Below, piece after piece: positions 46,670 through 55,334 of a stretch of DNA of 64,000 nucleotides; positions within the stretch are counted from its first letter, which is position 1; each line of letters starts with the position of its first letter. The notes beneath the pieces are model-generated. The model was not told the DNA's origin and did no database searches. It was given only the letters and a program-made list of their open reading frames with translations. The translations under genes and the position numbers were made by a program. This stretch comes from Halobacillus aidingensis (lineage in GTDB: Bacteria > Bacillota > Bacilli > Bacillales > Halobacillaceae). The DNA is taken from assembly GCF_900104185.1 (NCBI RefSeq), contig NZ_FNIZ01000003.1, positions 1 to 64,000 on the forward strand, given 5' to 3'.

Positions 46670-48106
46670 ATGAAGCACATGTATGTAAGTGGTGAATGGG
46701 TAGAGAGTGAGGATAAAAGAACGGTAGCCACGAAAGATCCAGCGACACAAGAAGTCATTGCAGAAGTACCAAGAGGCGGCAAAGAGGATGTTCATCGAGC
46801 TGTGCTTACCGCAAGGAAGACCTTTGAATCTGACGAATGGCAGGATTTTGCCGATGAAGAGCGCGGAAGGATTCTTTTTGACATGGCAGGGAGAATTAGA
46901 GCAGCGTCTGAAGAGTTGGCTCAACTGGAAACGAAGGATACAGGAAAGCCGATTTCTCAAGCCAGAGGTGATGTGGAAGCTGCCGCGCGCTACTTTGAAT
47001 ATTATGCAGGCATGGCTGACAAAATTTTTGGTGAAACCATCCCTATCCAGGCGGATGTATTGGATTACACGGTGAGGGAGCCTGTCGGAGTGACGGCCCA
47101 TATCATCCCGTGGAACTACCCGATTCAAATCACTTCAAGAAGTACGGCCGCTGCCATTGCCACAGGAAATACTGTTGTCGTAAAACCGGCGGAAGATACG
47201 CCTCTCACAGCCTTGAAACTTGCGGAACTTTTTGATGAAACCTCTTTGCCTAAAGGAGTGTTCAATGTCGTTACGGGCTACGGAAAAGAAGCAGGGGACG
47301 CGTTGATCCATCATCCCGAGGTCAACCATATCACCTTTACCGGCTCTGTCCAGACGGGAAGGCTCGTCATGGAAGCAGGTTCAAAGAATATCGTTCCTGT
47401 CACGTTGGAGCTTGGTGGAAAGTCCCCGAATATCGTCTTTGAAGATGCCAACTTGGATGAGACCGCAAAGTGGGTCGTCAAATCGATTGTTCAGAATGCC
47501 GGCCAGACGTGTTCGGCTGGGTCACGCCTTCTCATACAAGAATGGGTAAAGGAAGAATTTTTACAACGAATCCAGAAACAAATGGAAAGCTTAAGTCTTG
47601 GGAGAGGGTTGGACGATCCTGACTTGGGACCCGTTTTGTCGCAGAAGCAATACGAGCGGATTGAAATGTTTCTAGACATTGCGAAGAAGGAAAACGCCTC
47701 GTTTGTAACAGGAGGCAAGCGTGTCCATGTGGATGGATGTGAAGATGGTCATTTTATTGCTCCGACGATCATTGATGGACTCGATCCCCACAGTGAAGTG
47801 GCGCAGGAAGAAATATTCGGACCAGTTCTCAGCGTGTTCACTTTTAAAGAAGAACAAGAAGCCATACAACTTGCCAATGACACCCCTTATGGATTGGTGA
47901 CAGGTGTGTGGACGGAAAACATCGGACGAGCGCACCGTCTAGCCAGGAAAATAAGAGCCGGACAGGTATTCATCAATAACTATGGAGCTGGCGGAGGCAT
48001 TCAGATGCCTTTTGGTGGATACAAAAAAAGTGGCTTTGGCAGAGAGAAGGGGCTTGAAGCGCTGAAAAACTATACGATTTTGAAAAATGTCGCAGTCAAG
48101 ATGTAA
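46670..48106 (+). CDS. NAD(P)-dependent aldehyde dehydrogenase
   Basis: 478 residues. Catalytic Glu in VTLELGGKSPNIVF near residue 248, Cys in NAGQTCSAGSR near 282, cofactor loop TFTGSVQTGRLVMEA near 225, and EEIFGPVLSVF near 378. The N-terminal MYVSGEWVESEDKRT and the C-terminal GYKKSGFGREKGLEALKNYT resemble betaine-aldehyde and semialdehyde dehydrogenases. GAAGGGGTGAAGGT precedes the ATG. It would oxidise an aldehyde such as tartronate or succinate semialdehyde made in the pathway; substrate not fixed. Confidence 0.92.
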   Translation: MKHMYVSGEWVESEDKRTVATKDPATQEVIAEVPRGGKEDVHRAVLTARKTFESDEWQDFADEERGRILFDMAGRIRAASEELAQLETKDTGKPISQARGDVEAAARYFEYYAGMADKIFGETIPIQADVLDYTVREPVGVTAHIIPWNYPIQITSRSTAAAIATGNTVVVKPAEDTPLTALKLAELFDETSLPKGVFNVVTGYGKEAGDALIHHPEVNHITFTGSVQTGRLVMEAGSKNIVPVTLELGGKSPNIVFEDANLDETAKWVVKSIVQNAGQTCSAGSRLLIQEWVKEEFLQRIQKQMESLSLGRGLDDPDLGPVLSQKQYERIEMFLDIAKKENASFVTGGKRVHVDGCEDGHFIAPTIIDGLDPHSEVAQEEIFGPVLSVFTFKEEQEAIQLANDTPYGLVTGVWTENIGRAHRLARKIRAGQVFINNYGAGGGIQMPFGGYKKSGFGREKGLEALKNYTILKNVAVKM

Positions 48107-48191
48107 TCGCAATTTTCTTTGATCACCCTATGAATCAATGAAAACTTTTATCTTGGAAGTTTTCAACTCTATAAAAAAAGGAGATGGGGTC

Positions 48192-48479
48192 TTGGAAAAA
48201 GAAAGGAAGAAAAAACAGGATGACCGGTTCAGAATTGCCAACAGGGAAGCACTGATCGGAGTCGCTCTTGCTGTGTTCAACTTCATCTGGTGGTTTGCTT
48301 TCGCTTACGGTCTCGGAGATCGAACACCTGAAGACTATTCATACGTTTTCGGGTTACCTTCCTGGTTCTTTTACAGTTGTGTGTTAGGATTCATCATCAT
48401 GGCTTTACTCGTCATTTTTGTCGTGAAGGTCTGGTTTGTGGAAGTGCCGTTTGATGAAGAGGATGGTGAACGAACATGA
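48192..48479 (+). CDS. Small membrane partner of the symporter, YhdT/DUF997-like
   Basis: 95 residues with two membrane segments (about 21-42 and 60-80). The stretch NREALIGVALAVFNFIWWFAFAYGLG and the FGLPSWFFYSC motif match the DUF997/YhdT family usually encoded directly upstream of PanF-type symporters. TTG at 48192 is chosen, eight bases after AAAGGAG; a longer frame from 48138 has no site. Its stop overlaps the symporter start by four bases (ATGA). Role probably in symporter assembly or activity. Confidence 0.82.
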   Translation: MEKERKKKQDDRFRIANREALIGVALAVFNFIWWFAFAYGLGDRTPEDYSYVFGLPSWFFYSCVLGFIIMALLVIFVVKVWFVEVPFDEEDGERT

Positions 48480-49948
48480 ACACACCGGTCGTCATATCAC
48501 TCGCTATTTTCCTTGTTTTGATTTTCGCCATCGGTTTTTGGTCGAGTCGTTCCCTTAAAAGTGCGACGGGAGATTCTTTCCTTCAGGAGTACTTCCTCGG
48601 AGGCAGGCAGCTCGGAGGATTCATTCTCGCCATGACGATGATTGCTACATATGGAAGTGCGAGCAGTTTCATCGGCGGGCCGGGGGTTGCTTACACCCAA
48701 GGTTTCGGCTGGGTGCTCCTTTCCATGTCCCAGGTAGCTACCGGGTATTTTGTCTTGATGATCCTCGGTAAAAAGTTTGCCATCATGGCCCGTCGATATA
48801 AGGCGGTCACACTCATCGACTACTTGAAAGGTCGCTATCAAAGCAAATGGGTCGTACTTACAGCTGCCTTCAGTATCATCGTTTTCCTTTTTTCCGCAAT
48901 GGCTGCCCAGTGGGTCGGCGGAGCACGTCTGATTGAATCTCTTACTGGTTTGAATTATACGACTGCCTTGTTCATCTTTGCAGTTTCCGTTCTCGTCTAT
49001 GTCATCATCGGTGGATTCAAAGCGGTCGCTCTTACCGATACGGTCCAGGGTGTCGTCATGTTCGGGGGAACGCTCATCTTGCTGATTGCGACGATCATGG
49101 CAGGAGGTGGAATCGACAACATCATGGCAGACCTTACAGCAGAGAATCCTAACCTCGTCACTCCGTACGGTGCCGATGGTGGGTTAAGCCCGACTTATGT
49201 ATCCTCCTTCTGGATTCTCGTCGGTGTCGCTGTTGTCGGTTTGCCGCAAGTAACCGTTCGTGCCATGGCCTATAAAAACTCCCGTTCCATGCACCGAGCG
49301 CTCATTATTGGAACGATTGTTGTAGGATTCATCATGCTGAACATGCACTTGATTGGTGTATTCGCACGTCCGATCCTTCCTGGTATTGAAGTCGGGGACA
49401 AAGTCATGCCTTTAATTGCTCAGGAGGTGCTGCCGCCATGGCTTGCCGGTATTGTTTTAGCTGCTCCGATGGCAGCCATCATGTCCACGGTGGATTCCTT
49501 GCTGCTCCTTGTCAGCTCTGCTGTTGTGAAAGATGTGTATTTAAATTACATTAAACCGGATGCTTCGCATACACGAGTGAAGCGAATGAGCTTTGGTGTT
49601 ACAGCCATCCTTGGGATTTTAGTTTTCCTTATGGCTTTAAGCCCTCCGGATTTATTGATTTGGCTGAACCTGTTTGCCTTCGGGGGACTTGAAGCGACCT
49701 TTATTTGGCCTGTGGTTCTTGGACTTTATTGGGATGGCGGGAATAAATACGGGGCGCTTGCATCGATGGTCGTCGGGATTGCTTCCTATATCATCGTCGA
49801 CCAATTTTTCCCGAGTTTATTCGGTATGCATAACGTTGTTGTCCCAATTCTCCTTTCCTTTATCGCCTTTGTCTCCATTAGTTTATTGACCAAATCGCTC
49901 ATTCAAAATCAATCCATTTCTCATGACCAATTAGAGAGGAGCATGTAA
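48476..49948 (+). CDS. Sodium/pantothenate-type symporter (SSS family, PanF-like)
   Basis: 490 residues with about 13 membrane segments. Diagnostic regions: FLQEYFLGGRQLGGFILAMTMIATYGSASSFIGGPGVAY, YLKGRYQSKWVVLTAAFSII, and AAPMAAIMSTVDSLLLLVSSAVVKDVYLNY. Closest in pattern to PanF, but its place beside an M20 deacylase and a hydroxy-acid operon suggests uptake of an acylated amino acid or organic acid instead of, or as well as, pantothenate. Coupled by overlap to the DUF997-like gene and three bases ahead of the M20 gene. Confidence 0.9.
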   Translation: MNTPVVISLAIFLVLIFAIGFWSSRSLKSATGDSFLQEYFLGGRQLGGFILAMTMIATYGSASSFIGGPGVAYTQGFGWVLLSMSQVATGYFVLMILGKKFAIMARRYKAVTLIDYLKGRYQSKWVVLTAAFSIIVFLFSAMAAQWVGGARLIESLTGLNYTTALFIFAVSVLVYVIIGGFKAVALTDTVQGVVMFGGTLILLIATIMAGGGIDNIMADLTAENPNLVTPYGADGGLSPTYVSSFWILVGVAVVGLPQVTVRAMAYKNSRSMHRALIIGTIVVGFIMLNMHLIGVFARPILPGIEVGDKVMPLIAQEVLPPWLAGIVLAAPMAAIMSTVDSLLLLVSSAVVKDVYLNYIKPDASHTRVKRMSFGVTAILGILVFLMALSPPDLLIWLNLFAFGGLEATFIWPVVLGLYWDGGNKYGALASMVVGIASYIIVDQFFPSLFGMHNVVVPILLSFIAFVSISLLTKSLIQNQSISHDQLERSM

Positions 49949-49951
49949 TTT

Positions 49952-51169
49952 ATGTCCCATACACAAATCGAAACGAGAAAAATTCGTGATCGAAAACGGG
50001 TCATTTCTTTAACTCAAGAGCTTGTTCGTATCCCAAGTGTATACAGACCTGGAGTTGAGGGTGGGAATGAGGAAAAAGCGGCTCATTATGTGGCTGACCA
50101 TCTGAAAAAGCTTGGCATCGAAGTTCATGTGGAGGAAGTGGAACCTGGGCGGCCGAACGTCATCGGGGTGATCGACTCAGGAAAGCCCGGACCGACGCTT
50201 TTATTTGAGGGGCACACGGATGTCGTGACGGAAGGAGATCATGAATCCTGGACATACGATCCCTTCGGTGCTGAGATTGTTGGGGAGCGGATGTACGGCC
50301 GAGGTACGAATGATACGAAAGGGAACCTCTCCTGCATGATTACGGCTGTCCAATCGCTCCTGGAAGATCAAGAAGAATGGTCCGGGAAAATTATATTATG
50401 TATCCCCTGTGACGAAGAGGGAATGATGATCGGAATCAAACACTTTATCAAGCAAGGCTGGGCCGATGCCGTAGATGGAGCTATTATTTGCGAACCTGAG
50501 GAAAACCAAGTGTGCATCGCCCAGCGCGGAGCTATGAGAGTGGTTTTGAATGCGTACGGAAAAATGGCTCATGGAGCGATCTCATGGAGTGGCATCAACC
50601 CGAACTGGCGGATAGCGAAAATCATCGTAGAATTAGAGAAACTGGAAAAACGGGAGCAAGAGCGGCTCGGTAAGCACCCAACTCTAGGCTGGCCCAGTAT
50701 TACCCCGACGATCTTACAATCGCCGGCCAAAGGGGACGCCCAGATCAATGTCATACCGGAACAATGCATGACAACGCTGGATATCCGCACCGTTCCTGGT
50801 CAGGACCATGAGGTATTGAAAGAAGAGCTACAGCAAATATTAGATCGACTTGCCAAGGATGATCCGGATTTCAAAGCAGATTATACGGTCATTGAAGATC
50901 GTCCTTGGACATCGACGGAGAAAGATGAACCTGTCGTCACCGCTATTTCTGAAGCGGTCCGTTCTGTTTTGAAAAAAGAACCGGTGTACAACGGCGTTCC
51001 TGGTGCGACGGACGGTACATTTTTACATGTAGCCGGTGTGCCGATTGTAACGATTGGAGCAGGAGATCGTGAAGTACCACATCAAATCGATGAATATGTG
51101 GATATCGATGAACTAGCAGAAACAACGGAAATCTATAGGCAAGCCGCTTTGAATTTCTTGAACTCATAA
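49952..51169 (+). CDS. M20-family deacylase (ArgE/DapE/acetylornithine deacetylase-like)
   Basis: 405 residues, binuclear zinc peptidase fold. Metal-binding motifs: LFEGHTDVVTEGD near residue 90, GRGTNDTKGN near 116, CDEEGM near 152 (catalytic Glu pair), and a C-terminal GATDGTFLHVAGVPIVTIGAG. GAGAGGAG precedes the ATG. Translation probably follows that of the symporter. It hydrolyses an amide bond of an N-acyl amino acid or similar compound brought in by the symporter. Terminator follows. Confidence 0.91.
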   Translation: MSHTQIETRKIRDRKRVISLTQELVRIPSVYRPGVEGGNEEKAAHYVADHLKKLGIEVHVEEVEPGRPNVIGVIDSGKPGPTLLFEGHTDVVTEGDHESWTYDPFGAEIVGERMYGRGTNDTKGNLSCMITAVQSLLEDQEEWSGKIILCIPCDEEGMMIGIKHFIKQGWADAVDGAIICEPEENQVCIAQRGAMRVVLNAYGKMAHGAISWSGINPNWRIAKIIVELEKLEKREQERLGKHPTLGWPSITPTILQSPAKGDAQINVIPEQCMTTLDIRTVPGQDHEVLKEELQQILDRLAKDDPDFKADYTVIEDRPWTSTEKDEPVVTAISEAVRSVLKKEPVYNGVPGATDGTFLHVAGVPIVTIGAGDREVPHQIDEYVDIDELAETTEIYRQAALNFLNS

Positions 51170-51213
51170 AAAGTAGAGCCTTGGATCTATTGGTTCCAGG
51201 GCTCTACTTTTAT
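51169..51213. terminator. Bidirectional terminator between convergent genes
   Basis: AAAGTAGAGCC pairs with GGGCTCTACTTT; A/T tracts lie on both sides, serving the M20 gene and the minus-strand gene after it. Confidence 0.85.
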
Positions 51214-51233
51214 ATAATATTAAGTTGTTTTTA

Positions 51234-52103
51234 TTATTGGATATTAAATTCAGCAGCCAATCCTTCTTCCACTTCGGTGTCGGAAACACCCAGACGCTTG
51301 ATGATTTGGTGTTTTCCTTTTTCAAGATCGTAGGATTCGAGTTTGACAGTATGGGTAGTTGATTCTTTTGGAAGCAGAATATATTCCATAGCTACGACTG
51401 CTTCTGGTCCTTCGACAGTCTCCCATGCCTCATTCTCATAAGATTGAATGATGAACCTGGCCCCATAACTTAACCTGGAAGGACCGAAATTGGTGATTCT
51501 GAAATCCATCGTGTCGGTGGGAGAGTAGGAAGTCTTGTCGATAGAAACTTCTGCATTCACTTCAGGCTCGGGTGTTACATAGACAATACCGACATAAGTA
51601 TCGATGACCTCTCCATTCCCGTTCATCATCTCTGCACTAAGGGAATAAAGTTGGTCTCTTTTTTCCGGGAGGGTGGCGACGAGTCCTTTCTCGCCTTCTT
51701 TGTACGTCACTTCTTTTACCTTAGCCATTTTCTCTAATTCTTTCGTCCGTTCAATCAGTTCTACTTTGACTGTATGTTCTTCTGGGATCCCTTCTATGTA
51801 TGTTCCTTGTTCTTCTCCAGGTTGGTTGATTTGAAAATCAGCAATCGGGGCGATCATATTGCTACTGTTAAACCCTTCCCCTGTTTTCGACCCATATCCT
51901 GTTTTTTCTAAGATTTCTTCTTCTGTGTAAGGAAAGCGTTCCGTGAACATATACTTACTAGAATCAGGTTCTCCCATTTGACTGGGGATCGCTTCACTAT
52001 ATGGATTGCCCGAGGTTTCTTTGGTCGTCATGCTTTCATAAATCCATAACCCAAATACCGCTATAATACAGATGGTTATGATGCTGAACAGCGTTTTTAG
52101 CAT
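51234..52103 (-). CDS. Membrane-anchored protein with C-terminal Ig-like domain, function unknown
   Basis: 289 residues. One N-terminal hydrophobic helix (about 4-24, LFSIITICIIAVFGLWIYES) anchors or exports it; no lipobox is present. The middle (about 25-160) is acidic and unrecognised. The last 110 residues have a beta-sandwich pattern (VSIDKTSYSPTDTMDFRITN, then YGARFIIQSYENEAWETVEG and VKLESYDLEKGKHQIIKRL) resembling the bacterial Ig-like domains common in Bacillus surface proteins. ATG at 52103 follows AAGGGGA. Monocistronic. Confidence 0.7.
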   Translation of the reverse strand: MLKTLFSIITICIIAVFGLWIYESMTTKETSGNPYSEAIPSQMGEPDSSKYMFTERFPYTEEEILEKTGYGSKTGEGFNSSNMIAPIADFQINQPGEEQGTYIEGIPEEHTVKVELIERTKELEKMAKVKEVTYKEGEKGLVATLPEKRDQLYSLSAEMMNGNGEVIDTYVGIVYVTPEPEVNAEVSIDKTSYSPTDTMDFRITNFGPSRLSYGARFIIQSYENEAWETVEGPEAVVAMEYILLPKESTTHTVKLESYDLEKGKHQIIKRLGVSDTEVEEGLAAEFNIQ

Positions 52104-52237
52104 TAGACAAATCCCCTTGGTTTTCTTCAATTGTATCACATGGAATATATTACTAGGCTTGGAGTTTGTTATGGGAATTTATGCTAAAATAAAATTAAAT
52201 GTAAGGCGCCGTTAGTTAACTAAGAATGGAGGCTTTT

Positions 52238-52660
52238 ATGAAGAAATACTTGGAAGGAACAGGGATGACCGCATTCTTTTATGTTCTTGTTCTGATGGTT
52301 GGCTACTTTGTGGACACAAGGTTTGTGGGCGGATTTGAGGTATCGGGTATTTTCATTGGAGCACTTACTGTAACCATCCCCTATATCCTGTTAGGCGTGT
52401 TTTCGAGTATCATTCTTGGGGAGAGAAGTTCGTTGAAAAGTGTGATTCGTCTGGGTCTTTTTGTCATTATAGTGGAAAGGTTAGCTGTATATCTTATAGG
52501 ATTTACTCACTTCCTGCGGGATGTTGGACCAAGAGAGCCTGTGTGGTTGATTGGACTGCCCTATTACACACCTGTTTATATATTCTTCGGTGGGGTTGTT
52601 AGTCTGCTATTATACATCGTGGTGGCGAGCCTTCAACGAAAGAATGTGAAAGCCGCTTAA
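52238..52660 (+). CDS. Small integral membrane protein of unknown function
   Basis: 140 residues with four hydrophobic segments (about 6-23, 35-58, 70-90 and 110-132). I do not recognise a family. The ATG at 52238 is seven bases after GGAGG; four upstream codons are excluded. It has its own terminator and is divergent from the Ig-like protein gene. Confidence 0.65.
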   Translation: MKKYLEGTGMTAFFYVLVLMVGYFVDTRFVGGFEVSGIFIGALTVTIPYILLGVFSSIILGERSSLKSVIRLGLFVIIVERLAVYLIGFTHFLRDVGPREPVWLIGLPYYTPVYIFFGGVVSLLLYIVVASLQRKNVKAA

Positions 52661-52668
52661 TAAAAGAG

Positions 52669-52708
52669 AGGATAAAGAAACGTCTGGATGCTTCTTTATC
52701 CTTTTTTT
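52669..52708 (+). terminator. Terminator after the small membrane protein gene
   Basis: AGGATAAAGAA pairs with TTCTTTATCCT and is followed by seven T residues. Confidence 0.92.
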
Positions 52709-52827
52709 ATGAGGAAAAAAGAGTAGGGGAGTTTTCAGAAGATGAAAAATTCAGAATTTATCAATCTCTAGAATCTTCTCCTATGTTACGATAGATTGAG
52801 ATAACGTTTTCATAGGTGGAGATGTCA

Positions 52828-54432
52828 GTGAAAGTTTCCCTGCGCACGAAAATTATGGTGTTGATTTTGTCGTTACTTGTTTTGGTGATCGGGCTGTTAG
52901 CCGGTGTTTTTGCTTATATGGAAAAAAGAGATGTCGAAGATCAGATGGGACAGCTCGCTCTCCAGGTCGCGAGTACCGTTTCTTTTATGCCTTCCATTAA
53001 AGAAGCGTTCGAAACAGAGAACCCATCTGAAGTCATTCAGCCGATCGCTTTGAGTGTGCAGGAGGAGTCGGGGGCGGAGTTTGTTGTGATCGGAAATAAG
53101 GAGAGCATCCGTTATGCCCATCCGGACGAATGGAAAATCGGCAGGCGTATGGTCGGTGGAGACAACGAACGGGCGCTGAAGAACGGCGAGTATTACATAT
53201 CAAAAGCAGAAGGTACGCTTGGACCTTCGTTAAGGGGAAAAGCGCCGATCATAGGTGAAAATGGGGATATTATCGGCATCGTCTCGGTCGGTTTTTTGCT
53301 TGAGGACGTTCGTTCCATTGTGTGGAATAAGCTTGAGAATGTCTTTGGTGTCGCAGTCCTTGTATTAGTGGTCGGGGCTGTCGGAAGCCTTTTACTGGCG
53401 CGGAGCATAAGAAAAGATACGCTTGGCCTGGAGCCTTATGAAATTACTTCCTTTTACCAAACGCGTGAAGCGATTCTGTCTTCTATTAAAGAAGGGATTA
53501 TATCCATTGATGCAGCGGGCCGGGTGACGATGATCAACCAGTCGGCCATTGAATTGTTGAACTTGTCCGAGGGAGCCGAGGGACGTTTGATTTCTGAGGT
53601 TTTTCCGAATACACAAATGCTCAAGGTGCTGGAAACAGGAAATGCGACCAGGGACGAAGAGATGATTTTGCTGGATAAGGTCGTCATCGTCAATCGAACT
53701 CCGATTAAGCATGAAGGGCAGGTAGCCGGAGTCGTTTCCAGTTTTCGTGATAAGACAGAAGTCAGAAACATGGTTCAGACGTTGTCGGAAGTGAAAAGGC
53801 ACTCGGAAAGTCTGCGCTCCCAGACGCACGAGCATGCCAACAAGATGTATGTGCTGCTCGGGCTTTTGCAGTTAGGGAAACAGGAAGAGGCGAGGGGTAT
53901 GATCGAAGAAGATTTCCATATGTCTCAAAAGCATCAAGTTATGATTTTTGACCGGATCCAGGATGAAACGGTTCAGGCAATCCTGACGGGGAAAATGAGT
54001 ACAGCCTCTGAGCAGAAAGTGGACTTCATCATTCAGGAAGATTCGGAATTACGGCGCGTTCCCCAACATATCACAAGGACGGAGTTAGTCACAATGTTAG
54101 GCAACATGATCGATAATGCTTTTGAAGCGGTGAGTGGTCAAAAGGAGAAGAAAGTCGAGTTTTTTGTGACGGATGTCGGCCAAGATATCGTTTTTGAAGT
54201 GTCAGATAACGGGCCGGGCATACCTGAAGATGTGTACACTTCCCTGTTTGTCAGAGGTTTCTCAACGAAAGAAGGAGATCATCGAGGGTATGGTCTTCAT
54301 AATGTGAGGGAAATTGTCGAGCGCCTCTCAGGGACCATGGAAGTGGATGATAGTGATGCTGGTGGTGCTGTGTTCTCGATCTTTTTACCAAAACATACAG
54401 GAGGTGGACCTGATGAAGGTGATGATCAGTGA
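52828..54432 (+). CDS. CitA/DcuS/DctS-type sensor histidine kinase
   Basis: About 534 residues. Two membrane helices (about 10-31 and 172-193) enclose an extracytoplasmic PAS-like carboxylate sensor; its RYAHPDEWKIGRRMVGGD near residue 95 is the ligand-binding region of this group. A cytoplasmic PAS follows at 210-320. The kinase core has SQTHEHANKMYVLLGLLQLG with the phosphorylated His near 337, DNAFEAV near 436, DNGPGIP near 462, and GYGLHNV near 490. GTG at 52828 is seven bases after GGTGGAG and is preferred over GTG 52816 and ATG 52822. It overlaps its regulator by 20 bases. The adjoining tctCBA suggests it senses citrate or another tricarboxylate. Confidence 0.93.
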   Translation: MKVSLRTKIMVLILSLLVLVIGLLAGVFAYMEKRDVEDQMGQLALQVASTVSFMPSIKEAFETENPSEVIQPIALSVQEESGAEFVVIGNKESIRYAHPDEWKIGRRMVGGDNERALKNGEYYISKAEGTLGPSLRGKAPIIGENGDIIGIVSVGFLLEDVRSIVWNKLENVFGVAVLVLVVGAVGSLLLARSIRKDTLGLEPYEITSFYQTREAILSSIKEGIISIDAAGRVTMINQSAIELLNLSEGAEGRLISEVFPNTQMLKVLETGNATRDEEMILLDKVVIVNRTPIKHEGQVAGVVSSFRDKTEVRNMVQTLSEVKRHSESLRSQTHEHANKMYVLLGLLQLGKQEEARGMIEEDFHMSQKHQVMIFDRIQDETVQAILTGKMSTASEQKVDFIIQEDSELRRVPQHITRTELVTMLGNMIDNAFEAVSGQKEKKVEFFVTDVGQDIVFEVSDNGPGIPEDVYTSLFVRGFSTKEGDHRGYGLHNVREIVERLSGTMEVDDSDAGGAVFSIFLPKHTGGGPDEGDDQ

Positions 54433-55087
54433 AGATGATTTCAGGGTGGCTGAACTGCATGCGCAATTTTTGCGAGTGGTTGATGGTGTACAAGTTGTCG
54501 GCAAAGCTTTGAATGCTGAAGAGACTTTAGAGATGCTTGAGGAACAACATCCGGATCTTCTTTTGTTGGATGTGTATATGCCTGATCAGTTAGGCGTCGA
54601 CCTCCTGCATGACATTCGTTCGATCGCTCCACATACGGATGTGATCATGATTACCGCCGCGAAGGAAAAAGAGATTGTGGAAAAGGCGCTGAAGTATGGT
54701 GTGTTCGACTATATCATTAAGCCGATCACGATGGAACGATTTCAAGAGACGATTGAAAACTATCAGGAGCGGAAAAAGCGGATGGCTCAAATTGAGACGT
54801 TCGATCAGGAAGCTGTCGATCAGTTGATCAAGTCTTCCAATGAAGCGGCCGCCACTACCATATCTGTTCCTAAAGGCATCGATCCGCTGACGCTTGAAAA
54901 GGTGGAAAGGATGCTGTCTGATGCGCGGGAAAATGGATTGACTGCTGAACAGGCAAGCGGGCAGATGGGAGCATCAAAAACAACTGCTCGGAGGTATCTT
55001 GAGTACTTGATCAGTATTGGGAAAGGCAAGGCTGAGATGAACTACGGAAAAGTCGGTCGGCCTCAGAGGAAATACTATAGAGGATAA
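54413..55087 (+). CDS. CitB/DctR-type response regulator
   Basis: 224 residues. Receiver domain 1-120: the acidic pocket in MISEDDFRVAELH, phosphorylated Asp in LLLDVYMPDQLGVDLL near residue 54, and Lys in DYIIKPI near 104. A C-terminal HTH (ENGLTAEQASGQMGASKTTARRYLEYL) is typical of the CitB/DcuR group. ATG at 54413 is eight bases after GGAGG. The upstream part of the open frame is antisense-like read-through and is excluded. It likely activates tctCBA 250 bases downstream. Confidence 0.93.
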   Translation: MKVMISEDDFRVAELHAQFLRVVDGVQVVGKALNAEETLEMLEEQHPDLLLLDVYMPDQLGVDLLHDIRSIAPHTDVIMITAAKEKEIVEKALKYGVFDYIIKPITMERFQETIENYQERKKRMAQIETFDQEAVDQLIKSSNEAAATTISVPKGIDPLTLEKVERMLSDARENGLTAEQASGQMGASKTTARRYLEYLISIGKGKAEMNYGKVGRPQRKYYRG

Positions 55088-55096
55088 GCTAAGGAG

Positions 55097-55123
55097 AAAC
55101 TCGTCATTAGGACGAGTTTTTTT
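55097..55123 (+). terminator. Terminator of the two-component genes
   Basis: AAACTCGTC pairs with GACGAGTTT around ATTAG, followed by a T-run. Confidence 0.88.
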
Positions 55124-55146
55124 ATTGGATTGAAAGGCATGGATAA

Positions 55147-55195
55147 AACTGTAAGACCTGGTCATCCAATTCTTGGATGACCAGGTCTTACAGTT
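55147..55195. repeat. Perfect 23-bp hairpin
   Basis: AACTGTAAGACCTGGTCATCC with two further A at 55147-55169 is exactly complementary to 55173-55195, with a three-base loop TTC. It stands 24 bases after the terminator above. TTTCTTA follows, which is not a good U-tract, so a second terminator or a mobile hairpin repeat are both possible. Confidence 0.85.
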
Positions 55196-55262
55196 TCTTA
55201 CATATTAACTCTCGTGAATTTTATTTGATTAATTGATTTTATGCTTTTAATTTTGATTATTT

Positions 55263-55276
55263 TGAAAACGATTACA
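55263..55276 (+). promoter_or_regulatory. cre box upstream of tctC
   Basis: TGAAAACGATTACA fits the CcpA operator consensus, 59 bases before the tctC start. Citrate and tricarboxylate uptake is known to be under catabolite repression in Bacillus. Confidence 0.65.
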
Positions 55277-55334
55277 TTTAGACCTGTTTCTTATAAACTA
55301 TCATCAAATAGCAAGAAGAGAGGGGATTCATTAT

